Below, in pieces: positions 7,348 to 16,500 of a stretch of DNA of 48,947 nt. Made by a program: the position numbers and the translations under genes. The notes under the pieces are model-generated. The model did no database searches. It saw only the letters and a list, made by a program, of their open reading frames with translations, and was not told the DNA's origin. The stretch is taken from positions 1-48,947 of the forward strand of contig DAIDHB010000385.1 in assembly GCA_027452145.1 (NCBI GenBank), read 5' to 3'. Positions within the stretch are counted from its first letter, which is position 1; each line of letters opens with the position of its first letter. Source of the DNA: Planctomycetales bacterium. GTDB taxonomy: Bacteria; Planctomycetota; Planctomycetia; Isosphaerales; Isosphaeraceae.

Positions 7348-7476
7348 CCGGACTGAACCGGACCATCCCCGCGGCGAAGGTCCCGGCGCAACGCGGCCGG
7401 GCCGCCGGGGCGGTGGCGGTGCTGTGATCTCTTGAGTCTTCGACGGATCATCCCGGGCGGGGTAGGCGAGCCGAGC

Positions 7477-7716
7477 TTACCAGCCCCGCTCGGGCCCGCC
7501 GATGTGCTGGCTAACGACGTCCAGCAGGCGGCTGGCCTCTTCCGTCCCGAGGTTCTGGTTGATCCGGACCCGGAAGACGCGCTCGCCGCTCCAGTGGCGG
7601 CTCTTGGCCCCGTCGCGTGCGTGGACGATCACGCCCTGAAATGTCGTCCGGCGCATCAGTTCGTCGATGAGCTCCTCGGTGCTGAAGAGCTCCAGCTCAC
7701 CCGGTTGCTTCCGCAT
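7477..7716 (-). CDS. Small conserved protein of unknown function
   Basis: 79 residues beginning MRKQPGELELFSTEELIDEL. This ATG was preferred over one 15 codons upstream because GAGGAA precedes it on the minus strand. The protein is soluble, with a predicted helix at the N-terminus, a strand-rich middle (FQGVIVHAR, VFRVRI) and a C-terminal helix. No catalytic motif is visible. Proteins with an FSTEELIDELMRRTTF-like start appear to recur in planctomycetes (recollection, unverified). A 14-bp motif shared with the histidine-kinase leader lies about 100 bases upstream. Confidence 0.65.
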   Translation of the reverse strand: MRKQPGELELFSTEELIDELMRRTTFQGVIVHARDGAKSRHWSGERVFRVRINQNLGTEEASRLLDVVSQHIGGPERGW

Positions 7717-8045
7717 CTCGTTCCTCGCAATCCCCACGGGGAACGGACTTCGTCCCCGCATGCGTCGCTTCCCTTGCTCCCGGGGCCGGATCGGGTCCGG
7801 CCTGGCGCAAATTCATCCTAGCAACTTCGCCGGGGCGTGACGAGCCTCCTCCGGCGAGCATTTTTCCGCTCCCCGCGGCCGGCCGGGACCGGCCTGCGTG
7901 GCGGCTTCGGATCGAAAGGCACCGACATTCATGGTTAAACGAGCGTAACGTCTTGTGCGGACGGTCCTTGCATAAAATGCGCATCGATCTTCATGTCTGG
8001 AGGTGTCGCGTCCGGCGGCCGGACTGGGCCGGCCGCGGGCGGCGC
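7717..8045. other. 329-bp intergenic region: shared 14-mer and terminator-like hairpin
   Basis: The minus strand of 7814-7827 reads AAGTTGCTAGGATG, the same 14-mer found before the histidine kinase and in the same orientation to the downstream gene. Immediately after the HAD gene stop, GGCCGG (8017-8022) and CCGGCC (8029-8034) form a hairpin that could end HAD transcription. The rest shows nothing coding. Confidence 0.5.
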
Positions 8046-8711
8046 TCAGCCGGCGAGCGGCGAGTCGCCGTAGCGGCGCAGGAGGTCGGCCGGATCGCGG
8101 TAGATCGCGATGCAGCCCGCCCGGCGGAGGGCGTCCTCGGGCCAGCCGCCGCAGAGCATCCCGACGGTGCGGAGCCCGGCCTTGCCGGCGGCCTGGCCGT
8201 CGTAGGGAGTATCGCCCACGGCGATCGCGCGGTCGGGCGCGAGCCCCTTCAGCCGGTCGAGGGCGGCCTCGAAGATGTCCGGGTGGGGCTTGGACCGCTC
8301 GGCGTCGTCCGATGAGGTCTCGGCGTGGAGCAGGTCGGCGATGCCGGCGATCTCCTTGTAGCGGGCCAGTTCCTCCTGCTTCGCCGACGAGGCCAGCGCG
8401 ATCCGCCGGCCGTCGGCCACGATCCGCTCGAATAGCTCGCGGACCTTCGGGAACGGCCGGACGCGCGAAAGGTACTCGCGGCGGAACAGGTCGAGCCGGT
8501 ATTTCTCGATCTCCTCGCCCCGGCGGCGGACCTCGTCCTCGGGCAGGAGCTCCGCCATGAGCAGGTCGCCCCCCTTGCCGATCTGGGCGCGCACCCGGTC
8601 GAACGGGACGTCGTGCCCGAAATGCCCCAGCGCCACCCGCCAGGCCTCGGCGTGGAGGTCGACCGAGTCGATCAGGGTGCCGTCGATGTCGAAGATGACC
8701 GCCTCGAGCAT
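8046..8711 (-). CDS. HAD-superfamily hydrolase (phosphoglycolate phosphatase / beta-PGM type)
   Basis: 221 residues from the ATG at 8711, which has GGGAGGA just upstream on the minus strand. All four HAD motifs are present: DxDGT (Asp8, Asp10 in VIFDIDGTLIDS), ASSAK as motif II, the lysine in KPHPDIF, and GDTPYD as motif IV. The helical cap between motifs I and II places it in the subfamily IA with phosphoglycolate phosphatase and beta-phosphoglucomutase. It should remove phosphate from a small metabolite; the substrate is not evident. It diverges from the AbiE-like pair across a 250-bp region. Confidence 0.85.
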   Translation of the reverse strand: MLEAVIFDIDGTLIDSVDLHAEAWRVALGHFGHDVPFDRVRAQIGKGGDLLMAELLPEDEVRRRGEEIEKYRLDLFRREYLSRVRPFPKVRELFERIVADGRRIALASSAKQEELARYKEIAGIADLLHAETSSDDAERSKPHPDIFEAALDRLKGLAPDRAIAVGDTPYDGQAAGKAGLRTVGMLCGGWPEDALRRAGCIAIYRDPADLLRRYGDSPLAG

Positions 8712-8882
8712 GGCCGATTCCTCCCGGGGATTCGCGCGCCTCCCCGGTCGGGCGCTCCGCGATCCCGACGGTCCCCCGGTGCAAGTCCCGGGCCGGCGCT
8801 CCTCGCCGTCCTCCAGGAGACAATCCATGGGGCGGAATCGAAGGCCGAGATGCCGGACGTCGCGCGACGACTCCTTTTCTGA

Positions 8883-8921
8883 ATTATCGCTATTTTCCTG
8901 CGTAGGAAAATGACCGATAAT
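8883..8921. promoter_or_regulatory. 39-bp nested palindrome upstream of the AbiEi-like gene
   Basis: Outer arms ATTATCG (8883-8889) and CGATAAT (8915-8921) enclose inner arms TTTTCCT (8893-8899) and AGGAAAA (8904-8910) around GCGT. A further AGGAAA half-site sits at 8922-8927. The stretch is much more AT-rich than its surroundings and ends 40 bases before the start codon. GATAAT at 8916-8921 could be a -10 element buried in the palindrome. AbiEi antitoxins bind inverted repeats in their own promoter, so this is the natural autoregulatory operator. Confidence 0.65.
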
Positions 8922-8961
8922 AGGAAAGTCGCGGTCTCCTGAAGTCAAGGATTTCGTCGTC

Positions 8962-10023
8962 ATGTCTCGATTACCGCCTCCAACGGAGAAGGAATTCGTG
9001 ACCCTGCTCCGGAAGGGTGATGTCGACTTTCCGCCGCTGCAACTGCGCTGGGAGGCCCCGAAGGCACGGGAGATCGACGCTATTGTCCGCATGTCCTGGC
9101 GACGGAGCAGCTACAGGTTTGCCGCCGAATACAAGCGCCAGTTCACCGCCCGGACAATCGAGGAGGCCGCCGACCAGGCGCGCCGGCATGCCCTGACCGC
9201 GAAGCTACGCCCGCTCGTGGTCGTCCCCTTCCTGAATGAGCGGGCGCTCGACGACCTCGAGGAGCGGTCGGTGAGCGGCATCGATCTATGCGGCAACGGT
9301 GTGGTGCTCGTGCCGGGCGAGTGGTACGTCCGGCGGACCGGCGAGCCCAATCTCTTCCGTACGGAAGGCGTCATCAAGAACGTCTACCGGAGGAGCAGCT
9401 CGATTGTTGCCCGGCTGTTCCTTGCCCGACCGGAATTCGACTCGGTTCAGGATGCGCTCGAGGAACTCCGCCGACGCGGTGGCCGCGTGACGCTGCCGAC
9501 CGTCTCCAAGGTCTGCAAGCGGCTAGAGGACGACCTGATCATCGATCGCAACAAGCGTGGGGGAGCGACGAGGCTCCGGCTCATCCAGCCGGACAAACTC
9601 CTGGACCGGCTCGCCGACAACTATTCACCCCCCAACATCAGGACGCGGCTCGCGGGAAAGCTGCGCGAGATCGAGCCGGCGGAATTCCGGACGCGGCTTC
9701 GGGAGTGGGCCGACAACACCGGCAACCAGGTCGCGCTGACGGGGGCGTGCTCGGTCGGGGCCTATGCCGTCATGGCGCGAGAAGGCGTAGAGGAGTACTA
9801 CTGCACCGACGTGGGCGGGGCGGTGCGTGCCCTCGGGGGTCGGTTCCAGCCGACGGAGCGGTTCGCCACGGTCATCCTGCTCGAGACGCCGGACGACGAG
9901 GTGTATTTCGACCGGCGGGGCGACCTCACGGCGTCGCCCGTCCAGGCGTTCCTCGAGCTGTCGACCGGCGACAAGCGAGACCAGGAGACCGCGGACCAAG
10001 TGCGCAGCGGCATCCTGTACTGA
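8962..10023 (+). CDS. AbiEi-like antitoxin with a possible N-terminal PD-(D/E)xK domain
   Basis: 353 residues. The C-terminal part (about 225-350) holds GACSVGAYAVMAREGVEEYY and a VQAFLELSTGDKRDQ segment like type IV AbiEi-family antitoxins. A winged helix-turn-helix lies in the middle (about 147-200, ALEELRRRGGRVTLPTVSKV). The first 125 residues are unusual: REIDAIVRM (Asp39), FAAEYKRQF (Glu56-x-Lys58), a strand RPLVVVPFLN, and SGIDLCGNGVVL. This order fits the D...ExK fingerprint of restriction-endonuclease-fold proteins. The gene is followed 86 bases later by a nucleotidyltransferase gene, the AbiEii toxin type, so the pair forms a type IV-like toxin-antitoxin unit. Whether the N-terminal domain cuts nucleic acid is inference. 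Start chosen at the ATG after the palindrome. Confidence 0.65.
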   Translation: MSRLPPPTEKEFVTLLRKGDVDFPPLQLRWEAPKAREIDAIVRMSWRRSSYRFAAEYKRQFTARTIEEAADQARRHALTAKLRPLVVVPFLNERALDDLEERSVSGIDLCGNGVVLVPGEWYVRRTGEPNLFRTEGVIKNVYRRSSSIVARLFLARPEFDSVQDALEELRRRGGRVTLPTVSKVCKRLEDDLIIDRNKRGGATRLRLIQPDKLLDRLADNYSPPNIRTRLAGKLREIEPAEFRTRLREWADNTGNQVALTGACSVGAYAVMAREGVEEYYCTDVGGAVRALGGRFQPTERFATVILLETPDDEVYFDRRGDLTASPVQAFLELSTGDKRDQETADQVRSGILY

Positions 10024-10109
10024 CGGAGTCGACGCCGGTCGGCTCGTGGTGATCGAGAGTGGGGGAGTCGCCACGGATTCTCCGCGAGAGGCCGGGGCAA
10101 GGAGGACGA

Positions 10110-10967
10110 ATGGACCCGCTACGAATCTGCCTGCTCGACCTGCTCTACGAGCTCCGCGACAAGAATATCCCGCTCACCATTGGCGGCGGGTACGGCCTGT
10201 TCCTGAAGCGGCAACATCTGGCCGAGCGCCGCGAAAGGACTCTCTTCGTTGAGCTGCCCGAGCCTCGGTCGACGAACGATATCGACGTCTTCCTTCGCAC
10301 GGACCTGCTGACCGACCGGGCCTCGATGATCGCGCTCGTTGAGGCGATCGCCCGGCTGGGCTACGCCCCGGTCGAGGAGGCAAGATACTTCCAGTGGAAG
10401 CGGCCGATCCTGGTGGGCGGCGCGATCCAAGAGGTCAAGCTGGACGCACTGGTCGGCCCTCTCGGCGACCATAGGGCCCGGCTTCAGATCAAGCCCCCAC
10501 GAGTCCGGCCCAGGGGAAAGGGCCTCGGCTTCCACGCGCACCAGACCGACGAGGCACTCTTCCTGGAGGACGCGCCAATCCCGATCATACTCACCGGCGA
10601 CCGATCGACCGGCGAGCCCTATACTGGCAAGGCATTTGTCCCGGAGGCCTTCCCGTACATGCTGATGAAGCTCTCCGCCTTCGCGGACCGCAAGACTGAC
10701 GAGAACAAGGACCTTGGTCGGCACCACGCCCTCGACGTCTACACCATCGTCGGCATGATGACCGAGCCGGAGTACGATCGAGTTCGGATGCTCGCGAGCC
10801 GGAGCCACTCCGAGCCCCATTTCGCCCGGGTCTGTGATGTCGTCGCCGCCGAGTTCTCCGGCCCAACCGCGCCCGGGATGCTGCGGCTTCGCGAGCACCG
10901 CCTGTTTCGCCCCGACTTCCGGCTCGACGAATTCGCGGCAACCCTGGCGGAAGTCTTCTCTCGTTAG
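10110..10967 (+). CDS. AbiEii-like nucleotidyltransferase toxin
   Basis: 285 residues from the ATG preceded by AAGGAGGA at 10099-10106; an earlier in-frame ATG at 10059 lacks such a site. The nucleotidyltransferase motif is split in the usual way: GGGYGLFL (Gly25-Gly27), then RSTNDIDVFL with catalytic Asp57 and Asp59, and a third acidic residue, Asp112, in VKLDALVG. AbiEii toxins use NTPs to modify tRNA acceptor ends or other targets and stop growth; the exact reaction here is unknown. An insertion of about 20 residues separates the glycine motif from the aspartates. It probably forms an operon with the upstream AbiEi-like gene and is followed by a small inverted repeat (10992-11011). Confidence 0.7.
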   Translation: MDPLRICLLDLLYELRDKNIPLTIGGGYGLFLKRQHLAERRERTLFVELPEPRSTNDIDVFLRTDLLTDRASMIALVEAIARLGYAPVEEARYFQWKRPILVGGAIQEVKLDALVGPLGDHRARLQIKPPRVRPRGKGLGFHAHQTDEALFLEDAPIPIILTGDRSTGEPYTGKAFVPEAFPYMLMKLSAFADRKTDENKDLGRHHALDVYTIVGMMTEPEYDRVRMLASRSHSEPHFARVCDVVAAEFSGPTAPGMLRLREHRLFRPDFRLDEFAATLAEVFSR

Positions 10968-11288
10968 GGCCACACCGCGGCGCGGCGACCAATCAGTGTG
11001 TCCCGACTGATGACACCCTGCCGGCCTTCCCAACGTCCGATAATGGGCGTTATGTTTTCTCACGTCAGATTTTGAGGAATCTAACGGCCGAGACGGGCGG
11101 CGTCGAAGTCTCGCGGGCACAACGATCGGCCGCAACGGCGATCTGCTGGCGCGGCGGCCGGGGCTTGACGCGGCGTGGTGGGGCGGCGACGTTGGTTTCA
11201 CCCGCGCGGGTCGTGCCTGTCGTGCGATTCCCGGAGGCGCGAGGGCACATCATCTCTCGCCCCGTCCGGCGAGAGGAGGCAACCTGGT
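10968..11288. other. 321-bp intergenic region before the sulfatase
   Basis: Just after the toxin stop, ATCAGT (10992-10997) and ACTGAT (11006-11011) form a small hairpin. A locally AT-rich part (about 11036-11090) holds GATAAT at 11039-11044 and AGATT/AATCT inverted hexad-like arms, possibly the sulfatase promoter, but no matching -35 was found. The remainder is GC-rich with no coding signal. Confidence 0.4.
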
Positions 11289-12962
11289 TTGAAGCGCAAG
11301 AAGACCCGGCCTTACGTGACGTGCTGGATCTCGGTGGCGACGGCAATTGTCGCGATCGGGGCGGGTCTCGCCGAGGCCGGGCCGGACCCTGCCCGGCGGC
11401 CGAACTTCGTTGTCATCCTGCTCGACGACCTGGGATACAGCGACCTCGGCTGCTACGGCGGTGAAGTCCGGACGCCGAACATCGACCGCCTGGCAGCCGG
11501 GGGCCTGCGGTTCACCCGGTTCTACAACGCCGCGCGCTGCTGCCCGACGCGGGCGTCGCTGCTGACCGGGCTCTATCCCCACCAGGTCGGGCTGGCACGC
11601 AATGGGCAGGACCTGACCCGCGACGGCGCGACGATCGCCGAGCTGCTGCGCGCCGAGGGGTATCAGACCGCGATGGCGGGCAAGTGGCACCTGTCGCAGA
11701 CCAGGCCGCTCGACGGCCGCGACGCCGGGCCCCGGCACCTCGCATGGCTCAACCATCAGGCCGAGCGCGACCACCCCTTCGCCCGGCTCGACACCTATCC
11801 GATCAACCGCGGGTTCGAGCGGCACTATGGCCCCATCTGGGGCGTGGTCGACTACTTCGACCCGTTCTCGCTGGTCGACGGGACCCGACCGGTCGAATCG
11901 GTCCCGCGCGACTTTTACCTGACCGACGCCATCACCGAGAAGTCGGTTGAGTCCATCCGAATCATGGCTCGCGAGGGCCGGCCGTTTTTTCTGTACGTCG
12001 CGCACTGCGCGCCGCACTGGCCGCTGCACGCGCGGCCCGAGGACATTGCGCGCTATCGCGAGGCGTACCGCCGAGGCTGGCACGCGCTGCGCGAATCGCG
12101 GTATCGCCGCCAGGTCGAGATGGGGCTGATCGACCCCGCCACGCACCCGCTGCCAGAGCTCATGGGGCGCGGCCCCGACTGGGACGCGCTCGACGACGAG
12201 TCGCGACAACATCAATCGGCCCTGATGGCGGTGCACGCGGCGATGGTCGACCGCGTTGACCAGGGCGTGGGGTCGATCGTCCGGGCGCTCGAGGAGACGA
12301 GGTGCCTGGAGAACACGGTGATCGTCGTTCTGGCGGACAACGGGGCGTCGCCCGAGCGCTATCTCGACCCCGGCTTCGACCGGGCCTCGCAGACGCGCGA
12401 CGGCCGGCCGATCCAGTACAGGGGCCGCTTCGATCCCGGCGCCGAGACGACCTGGGGCTACATCGGCGCGTACTGGGCCAATGCGGCCAACACGCCCTAT
12501 CGCTACTGGAAGGCCGAGTCGTTCGAGGGAGGCTGCCATACTCCCTTGATCGTGCACTGGCCGACGGGACTGATTCCTCGGCCCGGCTCGACCACCGCCG
12601 AGCCCGGCCACGTCATCGACCTGATGCCGACGTTCCTCGAGCTGGCCGGCGCGGCCTACCCCGCAAAGTACGCCGGGCACGACATCAAGGCGCTCGAGGG
12701 CCGGAGCCTGGCGCCGCTGTTGCGCAAGCAGCCGCGCGCCGGGCATCCAGCGCTGTTCTTCGAGCACGAGGGCGGCCGCGCGGTGATTGCCGGCGACTGG
12801 AAACTCGTCGCGCGGCCGCGAGGCGACTGGGAGCTTTATCACATCGCGGATGACGCGACCGAGACGCGCGATCTTGCCGGTCGCGAGCTGCGTCGCGTGG
12901 CCGAGCTGGAACAGATGTGGCGGGCCTGGGCCGGTCGGGTCGGGGCGCCGCTGCATCCTTGA
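11289..12962 (+). CDS. Secreted type I sulfatase
   Basis: 557 residues from a TTG codon at 11289, chosen because GAGAGGAGG precedes it and the product then starts with a clean signal peptide (KRKKTRPY, hydrophobic CWISVATAIVAIGAG, cleavage near AEA). The mature part begins with the sulfatase signature: metal ligands Asp46-Asp47 (VILLDDLGYSD) and CCPTR, in which Cys84 (CxPxR, followed by ASLLTG) would be oxidised to formylglycine. VLADNGASPERY later supplies further metal ligands. It should hydrolyse sulfate esters, typically of algal or other polysaccharides, in the periplasm. Such enzymes are abundant in planctomycetes. No formylglycine-generating enzyme is nearby. An upstream GTG at 11175 would disrupt the signal peptide and is not favoured. 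Confidence 0.9.
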   Translation: MKRKKTRPYVTCWISVATAIVAIGAGLAEAGPDPARRPNFVVILLDDLGYSDLGCYGGEVRTPNIDRLAAGGLRFTRFYNAARCCPTRASLLTGLYPHQVGLARNGQDLTRDGATIAELLRAEGYQTAMAGKWHLSQTRPLDGRDAGPRHLAWLNHQAERDHPFARLDTYPINRGFERHYGPIWGVVDYFDPFSLVDGTRPVESVPRDFYLTDAITEKSVESIRIMAREGRPFFLYVAHCAPHWPLHARPEDIARYREAYRRGWHALRESRYRRQVEMGLIDPATHPLPELMGRGPDWDALDDESRQHQSALMAVHAAMVDRVDQGVGSIVRALEETRCLENTVIVVLADNGASPERYLDPGFDRASQTRDGRPIQYRGRFDPGAETTWGYIGAYWANAANTPYRYWKAESFEGGCHTPLIVHWPTGLIPRPGSTTAEPGHVIDLMPTFLELAGAAYPAKYAGHDIKALEGRSLAPLLRKQPRAGHPALFFEHEGGRAVIAGDWKLVARPRGDWELYHIADDATETRDLAGRELRRVAELEQMWRAWAGRVGAPLHP

Positions 12963-12989
12963 GTCGCCGAGGCTCACGTGCTTACCTCG

Positions 12990-13027
12990 CGATCGGGATT
13001 GACCGATCGGTTCGATTTCTGTAGAAA
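12990..13027 (+). promoter_or_regulatory. Promoter overlapping two inverted repeats (candidate BlaI operator)
   Basis: TTGACC (12999-13004) and TAGAAA (13022-13027) are spaced by exactly 17 bases. Two inverted repeats cover them: CGATCGG / CCGATCG (12990-12996 and 13003-13009) over the -35, and TTTCT / AGAAA (13016-13020 and 13023-13027) over the -10. The arrangement suits autorepression by the BlaI-type repressor encoded 78 bases downstream. Confidence 0.6.
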
Positions 13028-13104
13028 CCGCATTCGACTGGCCGGCGTGAGCGCCAGCCGGCCGGTCGCAATCTGGATCCTCGCTGAAGAAGGAGCTTCG
13101 CCCG

Positions 13105-13515
13105 ATGGCCCGACCGCCGAGCAGCCAGCCGACCGACGCGGAGCTGGAGATCCTGAAAGTCCTGTGGGAGCACGGCCCGTCGGGGCTGGGGCCGATCCAC
13201 GCGGCGATCCAGGAGCAGCGCCCGGTGGCGCTGACGACGATCGCGACGACCCTGAAGACGATGCTGTTAAAGGGGCTGGTGGCGCGCGAGGACGGCCCGC
13301 GGGGCTACGTGTGGTCGGCGGCGGCCAGCCGGGACAAAACGGCGACGGGTCTGCTGGGCAAGGTGGTGCAGCACGTCTTCGACGGCTCGGCGCGGCGGCT
13401 GGTCGCGCACCTGATCGAGGAAGGCGCGCTGGATGACCGCGACCGCGAGGAGATCCGCGCGCTGCTCGAGGATCGCCCGGTGGACGCGAAGAAGTCGAAA
13501 GGAGGCCGGCGATGA
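13105..13515 (+). CDS. BlaI/MecI/CopY-family transcriptional repressor
   Basis: 136 residues with the family's winged helix: TDAELEILKVLWEHGP, then ALTTIATTLKTMLLKGLV (recognition helix region about 44-61) and a dimerising C-terminal helix. Repressors of this family hold paired M56 sensor-protease operons silent until the sensor is activated and the repressor is cleaved. AAGAAGGAG precedes the ATG. Its stop overlaps the ATG of the M56 gene (ATGA, 13512-13515). The promoter just upstream carries two inverted repeats likely bound by this protein. There is no beta-lactamase nearby, as is usual for planctomycete BlaI/M56 pairs. Confidence 0.9.
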   Translation: MARPPSSQPTDAELEILKVLWEHGPSGLGPIHAAIQEQRPVALTTIATTLKTMLLKGLVAREDGPRGYVWSAAASRDKTATGLLGKVVQHVFDGSARRLVAHLIEEGALDDRDREEIRALLEDRPVDAKKSKGGRR

Positions 13516-16500
13516 ACCTGTCGCTATCGATCTGGCTGTCCGCCGCATGGACGGCCGCCGGCTGGACGATGCTGCACATGGTCTGGATCGGCGCCGTAGG
13601 TGGAATCGTCGCCGCCGTGCTGCGGCGGTTGTTGCGGCCGGCCCGGCCGGAGGTCCGGCACGGCGCGGCGGTGGTGTGCCTGCTGGCTCTGGCTCTGGCG
13701 CCGGGCGTGATCTTTGTGCGGCTGTACCGACCTGAGACAGCAACGACGTTGGTGCCCGCACCGGCCCCGCGACTCGGCGAGCCAGTTTCGTCCCCCCCTG
13801 CTCTGCCTGCCCTGATGACGGCGCTCGACTCGCACCGAGTGGCCATCCCCCCTGCCCCGATGTCGGCTCCGATCACGACGCTCGCCGCGCGGTTCGAGCC
13901 GGTGGTCGCCCTCCTGCCGGGCGTCTGGCTGTCGGGATCGCTGGCGACGCTGGCGCTGGTCGCGACGGGGCTGGTCGGAGTGGACCGGCTGCGGCGGTCG
14001 AGCCGGCCGCTGGAGGCCGAATCGATCGCCGCGCGATGCGGGGCACTCGCCGCCTCGCTGGGGATCGCACGGCGCGTGGGCGTGGCGATCTGCGACCGGA
14101 TCGCGGCGCCGGTGCTGATCGGCGTCGTGCGGCCGATGATCCTGCTGCCGCCCGCGGCGCTCTGCGGCTGGAGCGTCGAACAACTCGAGATGGCTCTGTT
14201 GCACGAGCTGGCGCACGTCCGGCGACACGACAACCTGATCGCGCTTTTGCAGCGGCTGGTCGAATCGCTGCTGTTCTTCCACCCGGCGGCGTGGTGGGTG
14301 TCGAGCTGGGTGGGGCTGGAGCGCGAGCTCTGCTGCGACCGCCTGGTGATCGAGCACACCGGCCGGCCCAGGGATTACGCCCGGATGCTCGCCGCGATGG
14401 CCGGCGCGGTGCCGGTGGCGCGGACAGCCGCGCTGGCGATGGCCGGCCGGCCGCTGTTGACACGGATTCGTCTGATCCTGGACATGGAGGACCGATCGAT
14501 GAAATTGACGCTGAAGGAGTGGATCGGCGGGCTGGCCGCGGCGATCACCGGCGCGGCGATCGTGCTGGCCGCACACGCCGGCGGGCCCGAGTCCCGCGGG
14601 CCGAATGCGGCCGACAGGGATCGGCAGGCGCTCGCGCGGCTCTCGGCCAGCATCCTGGCCCAACCCGAGGGCCGCACGCCTCAAGAGGGCAAGGCCACGG
14701 CGATGGTCGAGGTCGCGCGGGCCTTCCTCAGGATCGGCGACCGGGCATCGGCACTGGAGGTCCTCCGCCGGATCGACCGCCTGGCCGGGGATCCGCCGCC
14801 GAAGCTGAATCCGGACGTGAAGAACGACCTGCGCGGCTGGGAGCGATTCGCCGCCTTGACCGAGTCGGCGCGGCTCTGGCGCGAGGCGGGCGATCCCGAC
14901 GGCGCCCGCAAGGTGCTGGCCCGCGCGGGACGGATGATCGAAGCCCTCGATGGCGGCAAAATCCGCGATGCCCTGGAGCGGGTCGGCCAGGAGCTCGACG
15001 ACGATCTCGCCAGGGTCACGCCCGATGGCCCCAATCGCCTGAATGACGAGGCGGCCGCGTTCATCGCCGAGGCGTCGCTGATCCTGATCGACCAGTACGT
15101 CGCGCTGGGCGACATGACGGAGGCGCTCGAGCAGATCGCGCGGCTTCGACGGTCGATCGAGCCGCTCAAGGGTTCCATCCGGTTCCTGTTCGATGGCGTG
15201 ATCGGCGGATATCTGATCCGAGCGGGCGACCTGGCCGGCGGGCGCGAGCTGATCGACCGGGCGCATCGCGATGCGAAGGTGATGACGGATGCCCGGGCCC
15301 GGTCGTCCGCCCTGGCACGCCTCGTGAGGTCACTGGCCGAGGCGGGCGAGGTCGACCGGGCGCTGGCGATCGTCCGCGAGGTGTCGCCCGAGGAGCAGCA
15401 GCCGGCATTCAGCCAGATTCTCGACACCCTGTCGGACGACGACCACACCGGCCCGTGGCTCGACCCGGTCGGGATCAACATCAAGATCGTCGACCGGTGG
15501 CGGACGCCGAAAGAGACGGCCGCGACCCGCGCCGAACTACCGAAGGTCGCCGAGGCCGCGCGGGCGTCGGGCAGCGCCAAGGTGCAGGCGCGGGTTCTGG
15601 GGATCATCGCGCACCTGCAAGCCCGCGCCGGCGACATCCCCGGCGCCCTGGCGACGGCCCGGTCGATCCCGACGCTACGGCGATCGGACTTCCCCGGCCC
15701 GAGCGATGGGTTCTACGACGCGGTCAAGCCGGCCGCGCTGGCGATGATCGCGAGCGTCCAGACGGCGTCTGGCGACCGCGCGGGGGCGTCGACCACACTC
15801 GGCGAGGCCGAGGCGATCGCCCGCCCGATAGCGGCCGACGATCAGAAGCTCATCGTGATGGGCATGATCGCCATGCAGCGCGCCGAACTCGGCCAGCTCG
15901 ACACGGTGCGGGCGATCGTCGGGCGCTGTCGGCCGCTGGCACTCGCGCAGGCCGAGCCGCGGCGGTCCCGGATGCTCCTGATGCTCGCCGAGGCCCAGGT
16001 CAAGGCGGGCGACGAGTCCGGTGCCCTGGAGCTGATCGACGCCATCCGCGACTATCCCGGCCTCGAGAAGGCCTGCGGCCTGACGGCAGTGGCCGAGCGT
16101 CGCGAGAAGGCCGGCGGCGTGACGGGCGCGGACGAGCTGAGGCGGCGCGCGGTTGCCCTCCTCGAGGCGAAGGCGCCCGAGAAGCCCCGGATGGGCAAGG
16201 TCTCGAACCTCAACGCGATCGGCCGCGACACCTTCATCGACTTCGACCTCGAAATGGCCCCCGGGTTCGTCGCGTATCATCGCGACTGGATGCTCGATGA
16301 CCTCCGCGTTCGCGCGGGCGACCTCGATGGTGCGATCCGAGCGGCGCGGGCGCTGCCGGCCCCGAAGCGCGACGCCGCGCTGACGCGAATCGCCGGCGAC
16401 CTGGCCAACCGCGGCGACGTCGCTCGCGCCGCGGATCTGGTCCAGTCGATCGATTCCCCCGAGGCCCGCATGGGGGCGTTCGTCTCGCTGGCGTACTCGA

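Noticed and set aside
8712..9092. N-terminal extension of the HAD hydrolase to an ATG at 9092
   Set aside because: It would overlap the divergent AbiEi-like gene and the palindrome. The ATG at 8711 has a strong ribosome site and starts exactly at the first HAD motif.
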